Positions 1 to 7,125 of a stretch of 47,418 nucleotides of DNA are shown here, piece after piece. Every line of letters starts with the position of its first letter. Within the stretch, counting starts at the first letter, position 1. This DNA comes from Lachnospiraceae bacterium (lineage in GTDB: Bacteria; Bacillota; Clostridia; Lachnospirales; Lachnospiraceae), in the NCBI GenBank assembly GCA_017634975.1, contig JAGBMJ010000001.1, positions 1-47,418 of the forward strand, written 5' to 3'. Made by a program: the position numbers and the translations under genes. Below the pieces are notes generated by a model. The model was not told the origin of the DNA. It saw nothing but the letters and a program-made list of their open reading frames with translations, and searched no databases.

Positions 1-53
1 TCTTTGCCCAGGAAGCCCTTCGGATCGCATATGAATTACTGTCCATGCACTAA
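1..53 (+). CDS. C-terminal end of an unidentified protein (partial)
   Basis: The frame beginning at base 3 reads 16 codons (FAQEALRIAYELLSMH) and stops at TAA 51-53. The peptide looks like an amphipathic C-terminal helix with ordinary codon use, so it is probably the tail of a gene beginning before the window. Too little is present to name a family. The other two forward frames give less protein-like reading. No hairpin followed by a T-run lies between this stop and the next gene; there is only an 11-bp inverted repeat at 56-66 and 94-104. Confidence 0.4.
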   Translation, partial: FAQEALRIAYELLSMH

Positions 54-130
54 ACCTCCCCATTAGAATAATCTACTTCTTACAAGATCAATACTAATGG
101 GGAGATTCATAACCGTACAGACTCGATTAT

Positions 131-1348
131 TTGACGCTTACGTTTGAGATCAAAGGTAAAGTCAATACAGCAATATGCTATGCAACGGTAGTTGAGGAAG
201 AGGCGATCGAGCAGGTACGCCGTATGTGTGATTATCCGTTTACGGAAGGCGCAAAGATCCGTATCATGCCGGATGTACATGCCGGAAAAGGCTGTACGAT
301 CGGGACCACTATGACCGTAGTGGATAAGGCGGTGCCGAATGTGGTGGGCGTGGATATCGGCTGTGGTATGTATACCGTCAATCTGGGCAAAGCAGGGATC
401 GACCTGGAGAAACTGGATGCGGCAGCGCACTGCATCCCGTCCGGACGGAATGTCTGGGAGGGGCGTCAGGAGCGTTTTGACCTGACCGGACTGCGCTGCT
501 ACCGGGAACTGAAGGAGATGAAATGGCTGGAGCGTTCTCTGGGCACTCTGGGCGGCGGCAATCATTTTATCGAGATCGACCGCGCGGCAGACGGAACCAA
601 CTATCTGGTGATCCACTCCGGCAGCCGGAACCTGGGCAAACAGGTGGCGGAGCTGTACCAGCAGCTGGCGATCAACCTGAGCAGAGGGTACGGAGACTAT
701 CTGGAGCAGCGGGACGAGATCATCCGTACCTACAAAGAGCAGGGGCGCAAAAGCGAGATCCAGAAAGCGCTGAAGGAGCTGCACTGGCAGGTTTACGAGA
801 GTGAGACGCCTGTCCCGGAGGATCTGTGCTGCCTGTCCGGTAAATATCTGGAGGACTATCTGCATGACGTGGAGATCTGCCAGGCGTTTGCACGGAGAAA
901 CCGTGAGAAGATGGCGGAGATCCTGCTGGAGCGTACGGGGATCTGCGGAGGCGAAGCATTCCATACGATCCATAACTATATCGATACCGACGAGAGGATC
1001 CTGCGGAAAGGTGCGATCGCAGCCCATGCGGGCGAGAAAGTACTGATCCCGATCAATATGCGGGACGGCAGCGTGCTGGCGATCGGTAAGGGCAACCCGG
1101 AGTGGAACTACTCGGCACCGCATGGCGCAGGGCGGGTGATGTCCCGGTCCAAAGCCAAAAATACGCTCTCCATGGAGGAGTACCGGGAGGAGATGAAAGG
1201 GGTGTATACGACTTCGGTCAACGAGCAGACCCTGGATGAGGCGCCGATGGCATACAAGTCTCTGGAAGACATTATTGATTTGATCAAAGATTCCGTTGAT
1301 GTTATCGATGTGATGAAGCCCATCTACAATTTCAAGGCGTCGGACTGA
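131..1348 (+). CDS. rtcB: RtcB family RNA ligase
   Basis: RtcB ligases join RNA ends bearing 2',3'-cyclic phosphate or 3'-phosphate to 5'-OH ends, using GTP and Mn2+, and act in RNA repair. The 405-residue protein carries the family hallmarks in order: MPDVHAGKG near residue 50, VGVDIGCGM near 75, the metal-binding stretch LGGGNHFIEI near 140, VIHSGSRNLG near 160, and AIAAHAG followed by SAPHGAGR in the C-terminal third, where the guanylylated His lies. The start is the TTG at 131. An in-frame TAA at 110-112 rules out a longer form, and no ATG occurs before the conserved core begins. The only Shine-Dalgarno-like run (GGGGAG, 99-104) is about 26 bases upstream, so the initiation signal is weak. 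It lies in a single-gene unit closed by the terminator at 1401-1431. I see no rtcA or regulator gene nearby. Confidence 0.95.
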   Translation: MTLTFEIKGKVNTAICYATVVEEEAIEQVRRMCDYPFTEGAKIRIMPDVHAGKGCTIGTTMTVVDKAVPNVVGVDIGCGMYTVNLGKAGIDLEKLDAAAHCIPSGRNVWEGRQERFDLTGLRCYRELKEMKWLERSLGTLGGGNHFIEIDRAADGTNYLVIHSGSRNLGKQVAELYQQLAINLSRGYGDYLEQRDEIIRTYKEQGRKSEIQKALKELHWQVYESETPVPEDLCCLSGKYLEDYLHDVEICQAFARRNREKMAEILLERTGICGGEAFHTIHNYIDTDERILRKGAIAAHAGEKVLIPINMRDGSVLAIGKGNPEWNYSAPHGAGRVMSRSKAKNTLSMEEYREEMKGVYTTSVNEQTLDEAPMAYKSLEDIIDLIKDSVDVIDVMKPIYNFKASD

Positions 1349-1400
1349 CTGAAACAGGGGGGAGAATTCCGCGGATCGGTCAAATTGCAGATGGCAACCG

Positions 1401-1431
1401 AAAAAAGCGTTCCCTGAGCGGAACGCTTTTT
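1401..1431 (+). terminator. Intrinsic terminator after rtcB
   Basis: The arms AGCGTTCC (1406-1413) and GGAACGCT (1420-1427) pair perfectly around a CTGAGC loop. The stem is extended by A:T pairs from the A-run at 1401-1405 and the T-run at 1427-1431. It lies about 50 bases after the rtcB stop. Confidence 0.9.
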
Positions 1432-1495
1432 GGCTTTATGAATTTCTTTGTAATTTCTATAAAGCAAAAAGTCCTCTGTGGAATGTGCGCATAGG

Positions 1496-1524
1496 TTGAA
1501 AAATACGCAAAAAAACAGTAAAAT
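1496..1524 (+). promoter_or_regulatory. SigA-type promoter for the nonulosonate module
   Basis: TTGAAA (1496-1501), a 17-base spacer, then TAAAAT (1519-1524). It sits between the rtcB terminator and the cytidylyltransferase gene, giving an expected 5' leader of about 30 bases to the ATG at 1562. Confidence 0.65.
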
Positions 1525-1561
1525 AGTATGGATTATAGATAGAAAACGGGAGGCAGGAAAG

Positions 1562-2347
1562 ATGCTGTCAAAGGAACTGATCCAGAAGGGGGAGATCTAC
1601 GCCATTATTCCGGCGAGAGCGGGAAGCAAGGGTGTGAAGAATAAGAATATCCGCTGTGTGAAGGGCTACCCTTTGCTCGCATATGCGGCTGCTGCGGGGG
1701 CGTTGTGTCCGCAGGTGTCCAGAGTGTTGGTATCGACGGATTCGGCGGAGTATGCAAAGATCGCGAACTATTACGGAGCCGAGACACCGTTTCTGCGTCC
1801 GGCGGAGTATGCCACGGATACGTCACCGGACATCCAGTTTATGGAGCATGCTATCGGATGGCTGGCAGAAAAGGAGGGTAAACTGCCGGAGTTTTTTATG
1901 CATCTGCGTCCCACAACACCGATCCGTGAGATGACGATCGTCAATGCGGCAGCGGAGAAGATGCTGGCCGATCCGGAGGCAACGAGTCTGCGCTCCGCAC
2001 ATAAGCAGGTGTTTCCGCCTTACAAGATGTTCTGTGTACGGGAGGACGGCTATTATCGCAGCTTTGTGGACGGGATGACCATTGACGAAGCAAACAATCC
2101 GAGACAGGATTTTTCGCAGGTCTATGTACCGGACGGCTATGTGGATCTGCTGCGTACCGAATTTATTATGGAAAACCATCTGATGCACGGAAACCGGGTG
2201 ATCGCCTATACCATCGAAGAGACGGTGGATGTGGATGCCAAGAAGGACCTGGAGTATCTGGAATTTTATATGGAAAACCGTGAAACGGAACTGCTGAAAT
2301 ACCTGCGGGAAAATTATAAACCGCTGGATGAAGCGGGGATCGTATAG
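1562..2347 (+). CDS. Acylneuraminate (nonulosonate) cytidylyltransferase
   Basis: This enzyme family activates sialic-acid-like sugars as CMP-sugars (CTP + nonulosonate to CMP-nonulosonate + PPi). The 261-residue protein opens, after about 12 residues, with the signature IIPARAGSKGVKNKNIR, which forms the nucleotide-binding loop of CMP-NeuAc and CMP-legionaminate synthetases. LVSTDSAEYAKIA and the substrate-loop motif LRPTTPIR follow. The start is ATG 1562, preceded by GGGAGG at 1549-1554; a longer frame from 1478 has no ribosome-binding site and an unrelated N-terminus. With the Gfo/Idh/MocA and SDR genes downstream, the trio resembles Campylobacter ptmB/ptmF/ptmA, which act in flagellin legionaminate supply. 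That parallel is inference; CMP-NeuAc, CMP-legionaminate and related substrates cannot be told apart by eye. No NeuB-type synthase gene is in the window. Confidence 0.88.
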   Translation: MLSKELIQKGEIYAIIPARAGSKGVKNKNIRCVKGYPLLAYAAAAGALCPQVSRVLVSTDSAEYAKIANYYGAETPFLRPAEYATDTSPDIQFMEHAIGWLAEKEGKLPEFFMHLRPTTPIREMTIVNAAAEKMLADPEATSLRSAHKQVFPPYKMFCVREDGYYRSFVDGMTIDEANNPRQDFSQVYVPDGYVDLLRTEFIMENHLMHGNRVIAYTIEETVDVDAKKDLEYLEFYMENRETELLKYLRENYKPLDEAGIV

Positions 2348-2400
2348 AGACGGCGGATCCGAAAGATAAGCCGGGGATGGGAGATAGGAGAAGAATGCTT

Positions 2401-3447
2401 ATGAAGATTTTGATGATCGGTCTGGGCAGCATCGGACAGCGGCATGTGCGGAATATCCGTCAGGTTCTGGGAGACGGGGCGGAACTGCTGGCCTACCGCG
2501 TGCGCGGTGCAAAGACGACATTTACCGATAAACTGCAGATCCGGGAGGGTGTAGATCTGGAGCAGGAATACGGGATCACTTCGTATACGGATCTGAATGA
2601 GGCACTGGCACAGAAGCCGGAGATCGCCTTTATCACCAATATCACATCGAAGCATATGGAGTGTGCCCTGCAGGCAGCAAAAGCGGGATGCCATCTGCTG
2701 ATCGAGAAGCCGCTGGCAGCGGATATGGAAGGTGTGGAAGAATTGAAGGCACTGGCAGAGGAAAAGAAGCTGACGGTGTTTATGGGCTTTCAGAACCGTT
2801 ATCATCCCTGTGTGGAAGTGATAAAGGAAACGGTAGAAAGCGGAATGCTCGGAAAGATACGCTATGTGGATGCAGAGTTTTCCGAGCGGCTGACCACGAT
2901 GCACCGCTATGAGGATTACCGCGGTACCTATATGGCGCAGAGCGTGATGGGGGGAGGACCGGTACTCAATCTGCAGATGCACGACCTGGATATCCTGCAG
3001 TGGATCTTCGGCGTGCCGAAGAGTGTGACGGCCGTCCTGCAGAGGCAGAGCGGTCTGGAGATCGATGTGGAGGAAAGCGCTTCGGCGGTATTCCGCTGCG
3101 GAGAAGGCGAAAACAGTTTTCCGATCTGCACACATACTGACTTTCTGCAGTATCCGCCGGTACACCGGTTCAAGGTCGTGGGGGAAGGCGGACGGCTGGA
3201 AGTCGATCTGAACAGTACCGAATATGCAATATGGCTCGGGGATGAACGGATCCGGTCCGGGGAGTATCCGGATTTTGCCAGAAACAGTATGTTTCTCCGG
3301 GAACTGGAAGATTTTCTGGCAGCGGTGCGTGGAGACCGTGAGGTAAAGATCGGATTGCAGAACGGTATCGATACCCTGCGTATGGCAATGGCGATCAAAA
3401 AAGCCGATGCGGAGAAAAGAGAAGTTTCTTTAAACGAGATCGCTTAA
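2401..3447 (+). CDS. Gfo/Idh/MocA family oxidoreductase
   Basis: A soluble NAD(P)-dependent sugar dehydrogenase-like protein of 348 residues. The N-terminus MKILMIGLGSIGQRHVRN is the dinucleotide-binding beta-alpha-beta of the family (GxGSxGxRH). The motif EKPLAADMEG near residue 100, with the lysine that usually contacts cofactor and substrate, and the GGGPVLNLQMHDLDIL region, with the His-x-x-Asp-type catalytic site, are both clear. Two ATGs are possible: 2395 and 2401. AGGAG at 2386-2390 is 4 and 10 bases from them respectively. I chose 2401 because homologues normally begin MKIL. It follows the cytidylyltransferase by about 50 bases and is probably in the same operon. The substrate is unknown; a hexosamine or nonulosonate precursor would suit the neighbours. 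Confidence 0.85.
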   Translation: MKILMIGLGSIGQRHVRNIRQVLGDGAELLAYRVRGAKTTFTDKLQIREGVDLEQEYGITSYTDLNEALAQKPEIAFITNITSKHMECALQAAKAGCHLLIEKPLAADMEGVEELKALAEEKKLTVFMGFQNRYHPCVEVIKETVESGMLGKIRYVDAEFSERLTTMHRYEDYRGTYMAQSVMGGGPVLNLQMHDLDILQWIFGVPKSVTAVLQRQSGLEIDVEESASAVFRCGEGENSFPICTHTDFLQYPPVHRFKVVGEGGRLEVDLNSTEYAIWLGDERIRSGEYPDFARNSMFLRELEDFLAAVRGDREVKIGLQNGIDTLRMAMAIKKADAEKREVSLNEIA

Positions 3448-3480
3448 GGGTTGAGAAAGAACAGCGGAGGATATAGTGCT

Positions 3481-4326
3481 ATGGCAAAGAAGATTTATAC
3501 CAATCGTTTTGAGATCACCGGGAGAGTATGTATCGTGACCGGCGGCGGCGGCCTGATCGGGATGAAGCATGCGGAAGCGATCGTGGAAGGCGGCGGTATC
3601 CCGGTGCTTCTGGATATCGTGCAGGCAGGGATGGACCGCGTGCAGAACGGATTAAAAGAGGAGTACGGTGACGATATCACCGTGGAAACCTTTGTGACGG
3701 ATATTACGGATCGCAGTGCATTGGAAAACGTACGCGATCGCCTGATGGAAAAATACGGACATATCGATGTGCTGATCAATAATGCGGCAAACAATCCGAA
3801 AGTGGAAGGCGGTTCGAAGAATCTGGGCGCCATCCGTTTTCATAATTTCCCGGTAGATATGTGGGATCAGGATATTGCGGTAGGCCTGACCGGCGCGATG
3901 CTCTGTGCACAGGTCTTCGGAGAAGTAATGGAAAAACAGGGCAAAGGAATCATTCTGAACATTTCTTCCGATTACGGTCTGATCTCACCGGACCAGCGTA
4001 TTTATCGCAAGGAGGGATTGCCGGAGGAGGAGCAGACGGTGAAGCCGGTCTCCTATTCCGTTGTAAAGCATGGACTGATCGGACTGACCAAGTATCTTGC
4101 CGTATACTGGGCGGAAAAAGGTATCCGCGTGAATACGCTGTGTCCGGCCAGTCTGGAAAACGGACAGGATCCGGAGTTTCAGGAAAAGATCAGCAAGTTG
4201 ATCCCGCTCGGTCGTATGAGCCGTCCCGATGAGTATGTCTGCACGATCCTGTATATGATCTCGGATGCAGCGACCTATATGACCGGGGCAACCGTTGTGC
4301 TGGACGGCGGTCGTACGATCTGGTAA
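3481..4326 (+). CDS. SDR family oxidoreductase (PtmA-like)
   Basis: A 281-residue short-chain dehydrogenase/reductase. The Rossmann motif VTGGGGLIGMKHAEAI lies near residues 18-33, an acidic residue ends beta-2 (LLDI, favouring NAD(H)), NNAAN follows near residue 100, and the catalytic pair is Tyr192-x3-Lys196 (YSVVK) with upstream serines at LNISSDYG. The insertion after the serine motif (about 30 residues to the Tyr) is longer than in the smallest SDRs, as in flagellin-modification protein PtmA-type members. The start is ATG 3481 with GGAGG at 3466-3470; an upstream TTG at 3451 would add ten residues and lacks a ribosome-binding site. It is the last of the three co-directional genes. Its reaction is not known from sequence. 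Confidence 0.85.
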   Translation: MAKKIYTNRFEITGRVCIVTGGGGLIGMKHAEAIVEGGGIPVLLDIVQAGMDRVQNGLKEEYGDDITVETFVTDITDRSALENVRDRLMEKYGHIDVLINNAANNPKVEGGSKNLGAIRFHNFPVDMWDQDIAVGLTGAMLCAQVFGEVMEKQGKGIILNISSDYGLISPDQRIYRKEGLPEEEQTVKPVSYSVVKHGLIGLTKYLAVYWAEKGIRVNTLCPASLENGQDPEFQEKISKLIPLGRMSRPDEYVCTILYMISDAATYMTGATVVLDGGRTIW

Positions 4327-4343
4327 CCGATACAGACATCGGT
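4326..4343 (+). repeat. Small inverted repeat after the SDR gene
   Basis: ACCGAT (4326-4331) and ATCGGT (4338-4343) pair around a six-base loop immediately after the SDR stop codon. There is no T-run, so it is not a clear terminator and transcription may continue into the next gene. Confidence 0.4.
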
Positions 4344-4368
4344 CGCAGACACAAAGGTAACAGAGGGT

Positions 4369-4557
4369 ATGGATGAACAGGTATACGGAATCGTAAAAGT
4401 TGACGAGCAGGGCAGGATCACCCTGCCGGAGGGAGCGCGGAGCGCATTCGACATAACGGCGGGAGAGCGTCTGGTGGTAATGCGCAAGGATACGGACGCG
4501 CTGGTATTGGTGAAAGCGGAGCAGTTTTCGGAGGTGAGAGCAGAGGAAACCGGATGA
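4369..4557 (+). CDS. AbrB/SpoVT-type DNA-binding protein
   Basis: A 62-residue protein with the swapped-hairpin AbrB pattern: GIVKVDEQGRITLPEGARSAF, then GERLVVMRKDTDALVLVKAEQF. It matches the small single-domain AbrB/MazE-fold regulators that bind DNA as dimers. The start ATG 4369 follows a purine-rich CAGAGGG. Its last bases overlap the start of the diguanylate cyclase (ATGA overlap at 4554-4557), so the two are translationally coupled. MazE-like antitoxins share the fold, but no toxin-like partner is adjacent; the neighbour is a 580-residue signalling protein. The likely role is local transcriptional control, as inference only. Confidence 0.75.
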   Translation: MDEQVYGIVKVDEQGRITLPEGARSAFDITAGERLVVMRKDTDALVLVKAEQFSEVRAEETG

Positions 4558-6296
4558 CAGAGAGTGTGGAAACTGTGAAAAAAGGAGCGAAGAGCGAAGA
4601 AAACAAAAGATCCTCCCTGAGCATTCTGGTAGGTGTCCTTACGCTGCTTTTGCTGGTCGTGATCTATGCTGCCATGAAGAAAAGTGATGTCGGAGATATC
4701 AAGCAGCAGCAGGATCAGCGATACGATGTAAATGTAAATGGTGAGATGCATTATGATGTGGACCTCGGAACGTTTACTTTCCCGGATATGCACGCCGGGG
4801 AATTGCTCATATATTCCACCACATTGAAGGGACACATAGAGACGCCCATGATCCGTCTGTTCGTGGCGCATTCTTCGGTACGTGTTTTTCTGGATGATGT
4901 ATTGCTGTATGAATATGGGGAACAGACCCAGCATATGTACGGATATGGTTATATTACGGTTCCGCTGCCGTCGGATTACGAAGGCAGAACGCTTACGGTG
5001 GCGCAGACAGTCCGGGAAAACGGCGAGATCCGCAAGATCCGTATGCCCTCGGTCTGTAATGCCGACCGTTTTAACGACGGGATCATCGGGGATAAGCGGA
5101 TCCAGCTGATCGTCAGCTGTGCCGTGATCGTACTCTCGGCTACGGTGATCGTAGTGGGATTTATGTTTATTCACCGGAATCCCAAGGTACGCAATCTGAT
5201 CTGGATGTCCATTTCGTTTATTTTTATCGCGTTGTGGTCGTTCGGGATCAGCAATCTGATCGAGTTGTTTGCTCCAAACCAGCTGGCGCTGAAAGGATAT
5301 ATCGAATACTTTTCCCTGTATATCGCGCCGGTATTTTTCCTGATGTATTTTGCGGATGACTTCTATTACAGCTACAAAGGGAAGAACCGTTATCTGTTTC
5401 CCGTATTGATCTCTTTGGAGGTAGCGTTTCCGATCCTTGCGCTTTTCCTGCACTTCCTCGATATCCTGCATTTGCCCAAGATCCTGCTTGCAGGGCATGT
5501 ACTGATCGTGCTGACCCTGATCTATGTGCTGGCGATGAGCATCGTACGGGTGAAACGCAGACAGGTGATCCACAAGGAAATGCTGGTGGGTACGATATTG
5601 CTTGTGATCGTATCCATGATCGAGTTTGCCAGATATCTGTATTACAAATATGTCAATGTGCAGAGCAGTGATTTTGAGAGCATTGTACTGGTCGGTCTGT
5701 ATTTCTTTGCGCTTTCCGTCATCATTGATTTCTTCAATTCCCAGCAACGGACTTTGCTGACGGAAGCCAAAAATGAAGTGCTGGAAAAACTGGCTTATGA
5801 AGACATCATGACAGGCGTATATAACCGGCAGAAAGTAAATGAACTGGAACAGGAGATCGTAAAACATCCCAGGCCGTTCGGCATCGTCAATTTTGATCTG
5901 AACGATCTGAAAAAAGCCAATGACCGGTACGGACACGCGGAAGGAGACCGGCTGATCACGGATTTTGCATCGCTTTTGCAGGAGGTATTCTCGGAAGCCG
6001 GTATCGTTGCGCGTATGGGCGGTGATGAATTTATCGTAGTCTATCCGCATTTGGAAAACGTGGATCACGAGGCGCTGCTGGAACGTCTTCGGAAAGATTG
6101 TGAGAGGCGGAACAGGGAACGGAAAAATGTGCAGATCAGTTATGCCGCCGGATTTGCCTGCATCCGCGAAGAGGAACTGCATGGGATGCAGGGAGACGAG
6201 GAGATCACCCGTGTGTTCCGGGAGATCTATAAGCGTGCGGATGCGAAGATGTATGAGAACAAGGCACTGGTCAAGGGAAAAGTATCCGGGAGGTAG
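4554..6296 (+). CDS. Membrane diguanylate cyclase with extracytoplasmic sensor and 7TM region
   Basis: It makes cyclic di-GMP from two GTP. Order: a charged cytoplasmic N-terminus; TM helix at about residues 23-41; an extracytoplasmic beta-rich domain at about 42-185 whose pattern (LLIYSTTLKG, VRVFLDDVLLYEYGE, YGYITVPLP) resembles 7TMR-DISM-type ligand domains; about seven hydrophobic segments between 185 and 400; a short coiled linker; and the GGDEF domain from about 415. The active-site loop is canonical (RMGGDEF, GGDEF at residues 489-493), and the GTP-binding NFDLNDLKKANDRYGH motif is intact. No RxxD inhibitory site lies five residues before GGDEF, so product feedback is not expected through that site. 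The gene overlaps the AbrB-like gene by 4 bases. The signal it senses is unknown. Confidence 0.9.
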   Translation: MTESVETVKKGAKSEENKRSSLSILVGVLTLLLLVVIYAAMKKSDVGDIKQQQDQRYDVNVNGEMHYDVDLGTFTFPDMHAGELLIYSTTLKGHIETPMIRLFVAHSSVRVFLDDVLLYEYGEQTQHMYGYGYITVPLPSDYEGRTLTVAQTVRENGEIRKIRMPSVCNADRFNDGIIGDKRIQLIVSCAVIVLSATVIVVGFMFIHRNPKVRNLIWMSISFIFIALWSFGISNLIELFAPNQLALKGYIEYFSLYIAPVFFLMYFADDFYYSYKGKNRYLFPVLISLEVAFPILALFLHFLDILHLPKILLAGHVLIVLTLIYVLAMSIVRVKRRQVIHKEMLVGTILLVIVSMIEFARYLYYKYVNVQSSDFESIVLVGLYFFALSVIIDFFNSQQRTLLTEAKNEVLEKLAYEDIMTGVYNRQKVNELEQEIVKHPRPFGIVNFDLNDLKKANDRYGHAEGDRLITDFASLLQEVFSEAGIVARMGGDEFIVVYPHLENVDHEALLERLRKDCERRNRERKNVQISYAAGFACIREEELHGMQGDEEITRVFREIYKRADAKMYENKALVKGKVSGR

Positions 6297-6301
6297 AGGA
6301 T

Positions 6302-7090
6302 ATGGTATTATATTATTCCGCTACGGGGAACACAGAATTTATCGCAAAGCAGATCGCTGACCGTCTGGAGGATCAGTGTCTGAATCTGCTGGAACGCATC
6401 CGGACAGAGGATGTCACACCGATCCGGTCGAGAAAACCGTTTGTGATATGCTCACCGATCTATGTCTGCGAGATGCCGCAGTTCCTGACGGATTATCTGA
6501 AAAAGGTCAAGCTGTCCGGAAACCGGAAAGTCTATTTTATCTTTACCAGCGGTGGCTATACCGGGATCGCCGGTCCGCTGGCCCGACAGATCATGCGGCA
6601 TAAGAATAAAGTGTATATGGGGCGGGCAGAGTTTAAGATGCCGAGAAACTATCTGATCAGTGAGCATTACCCCATGCTTTCTCCGGAGGAGAACAAGGAG
6701 CGGATCCGCAATTCCTACGCCAGGATCCCGGAAGTGGTGGAGCGGATCCTGCAGCGAAAGAAACTGCGGGCGAGGCATGTGTTTTTGTTTGAACTGCTGA
6801 TCACGCTGCCGTTTCATCCGCTGTGGACGAAGTATAAACAGCCGGCATCGCCGTTCCGCGCGACGAACAAATGCATCAGCTGCGGAAAATGCGAGAAGGT
6901 ATGTCCGCTGAACAATATTGTGATGCTGTATAACAAGCCGGCGTGGAAAAAAAGCTGTGCGCATTGTATGGCGTGTATCGGGAACTGTCCGGTGGATGCC
7001 ATTGAATACGGAGAGCGGACGGAAGGAAAAGAGCGCTACCGCATCAGCAAATACGTGAAGCGATTCACGGGGGAGCTGGAGTGGAAATAA
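6302..7090 (+). CDS. EFR1 family flavodoxin-ferredoxin protein
   Basis: A 262-residue redox protein with an N-terminal flavodoxin-like fold (YYSATGNTEFIAKQIADRL binds the FMN phosphate) and two C-terminal [4Fe-4S] motifs: Cys191, 194, 197 and 201 (CISCGKCEKVCP) and Cys219, 222, 225 and 229 (CAHCMACIGNCP). Such proteins are expected to carry electrons in the cytoplasm between reductases and unknown acceptors. The start ATG 6302 has GGGAGG eight bases upstream and lies 5 bases after the cyclase stop, so it is in the same operon. Why an electron carrier is co-transcribed with a diguanylate cyclase is not evident. Family assignment is firm; the physiological partner is unknown. Confidence 0.9.
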   Translation: MVLYYSATGNTEFIAKQIADRLEDQCLNLLERIRTEDVTPIRSRKPFVICSPIYVCEMPQFLTDYLKKVKLSGNRKVYFIFTSGGYTGIAGPLARQIMRHKNKVYMGRAEFKMPRNYLISEHYPMLSPEENKERIRNSYARIPEVVERILQRKKLRARHVFLFELLITLPFHPLWTKYKQPASPFRATNKCISCGKCEKVCPLNNIVMLYNKPAWKKSCAHCMACIGNCPVDAIEYGERTEGKERYRISKYVKRFTGELEWK

Positions 7091-7125
7091 AAGGGAAAGC
7101 AGGCATGAGAAAGGAGAAAAAAGAA

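Noticed and set aside
56-104. 11-bp inverted repeat CTCCCCATTAG/CTAATGGGGAG before rtcB as a terminator
   Set aside because: The 27-base spacer and lack of a T-run make a terminator unlikely; it could be an operator, but nothing else supports this.
107-1123. Open minus-strand frame of 338 codons across rtcB
   Set aside because: Composition is that of an antisense shadow (His-, Gln- and Arg-rich), with no ribosome-binding site; rtcB is certain on the plus strand.
1478-1561. N-terminal extension of the cytidylyltransferase
   Set aside because: It would begin before the -10 of the likely promoter; the extra residues are unlike the family and ATG 1562 has a good ribosome-binding site.
4275-6182. 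Open minus-strand frame of 635 codons across the membrane cyclase
   Set aside because: Exact shadow of the plus-strand GGDEF gene; rich in His, Asp and Tyr from reverse reading, with no motif.
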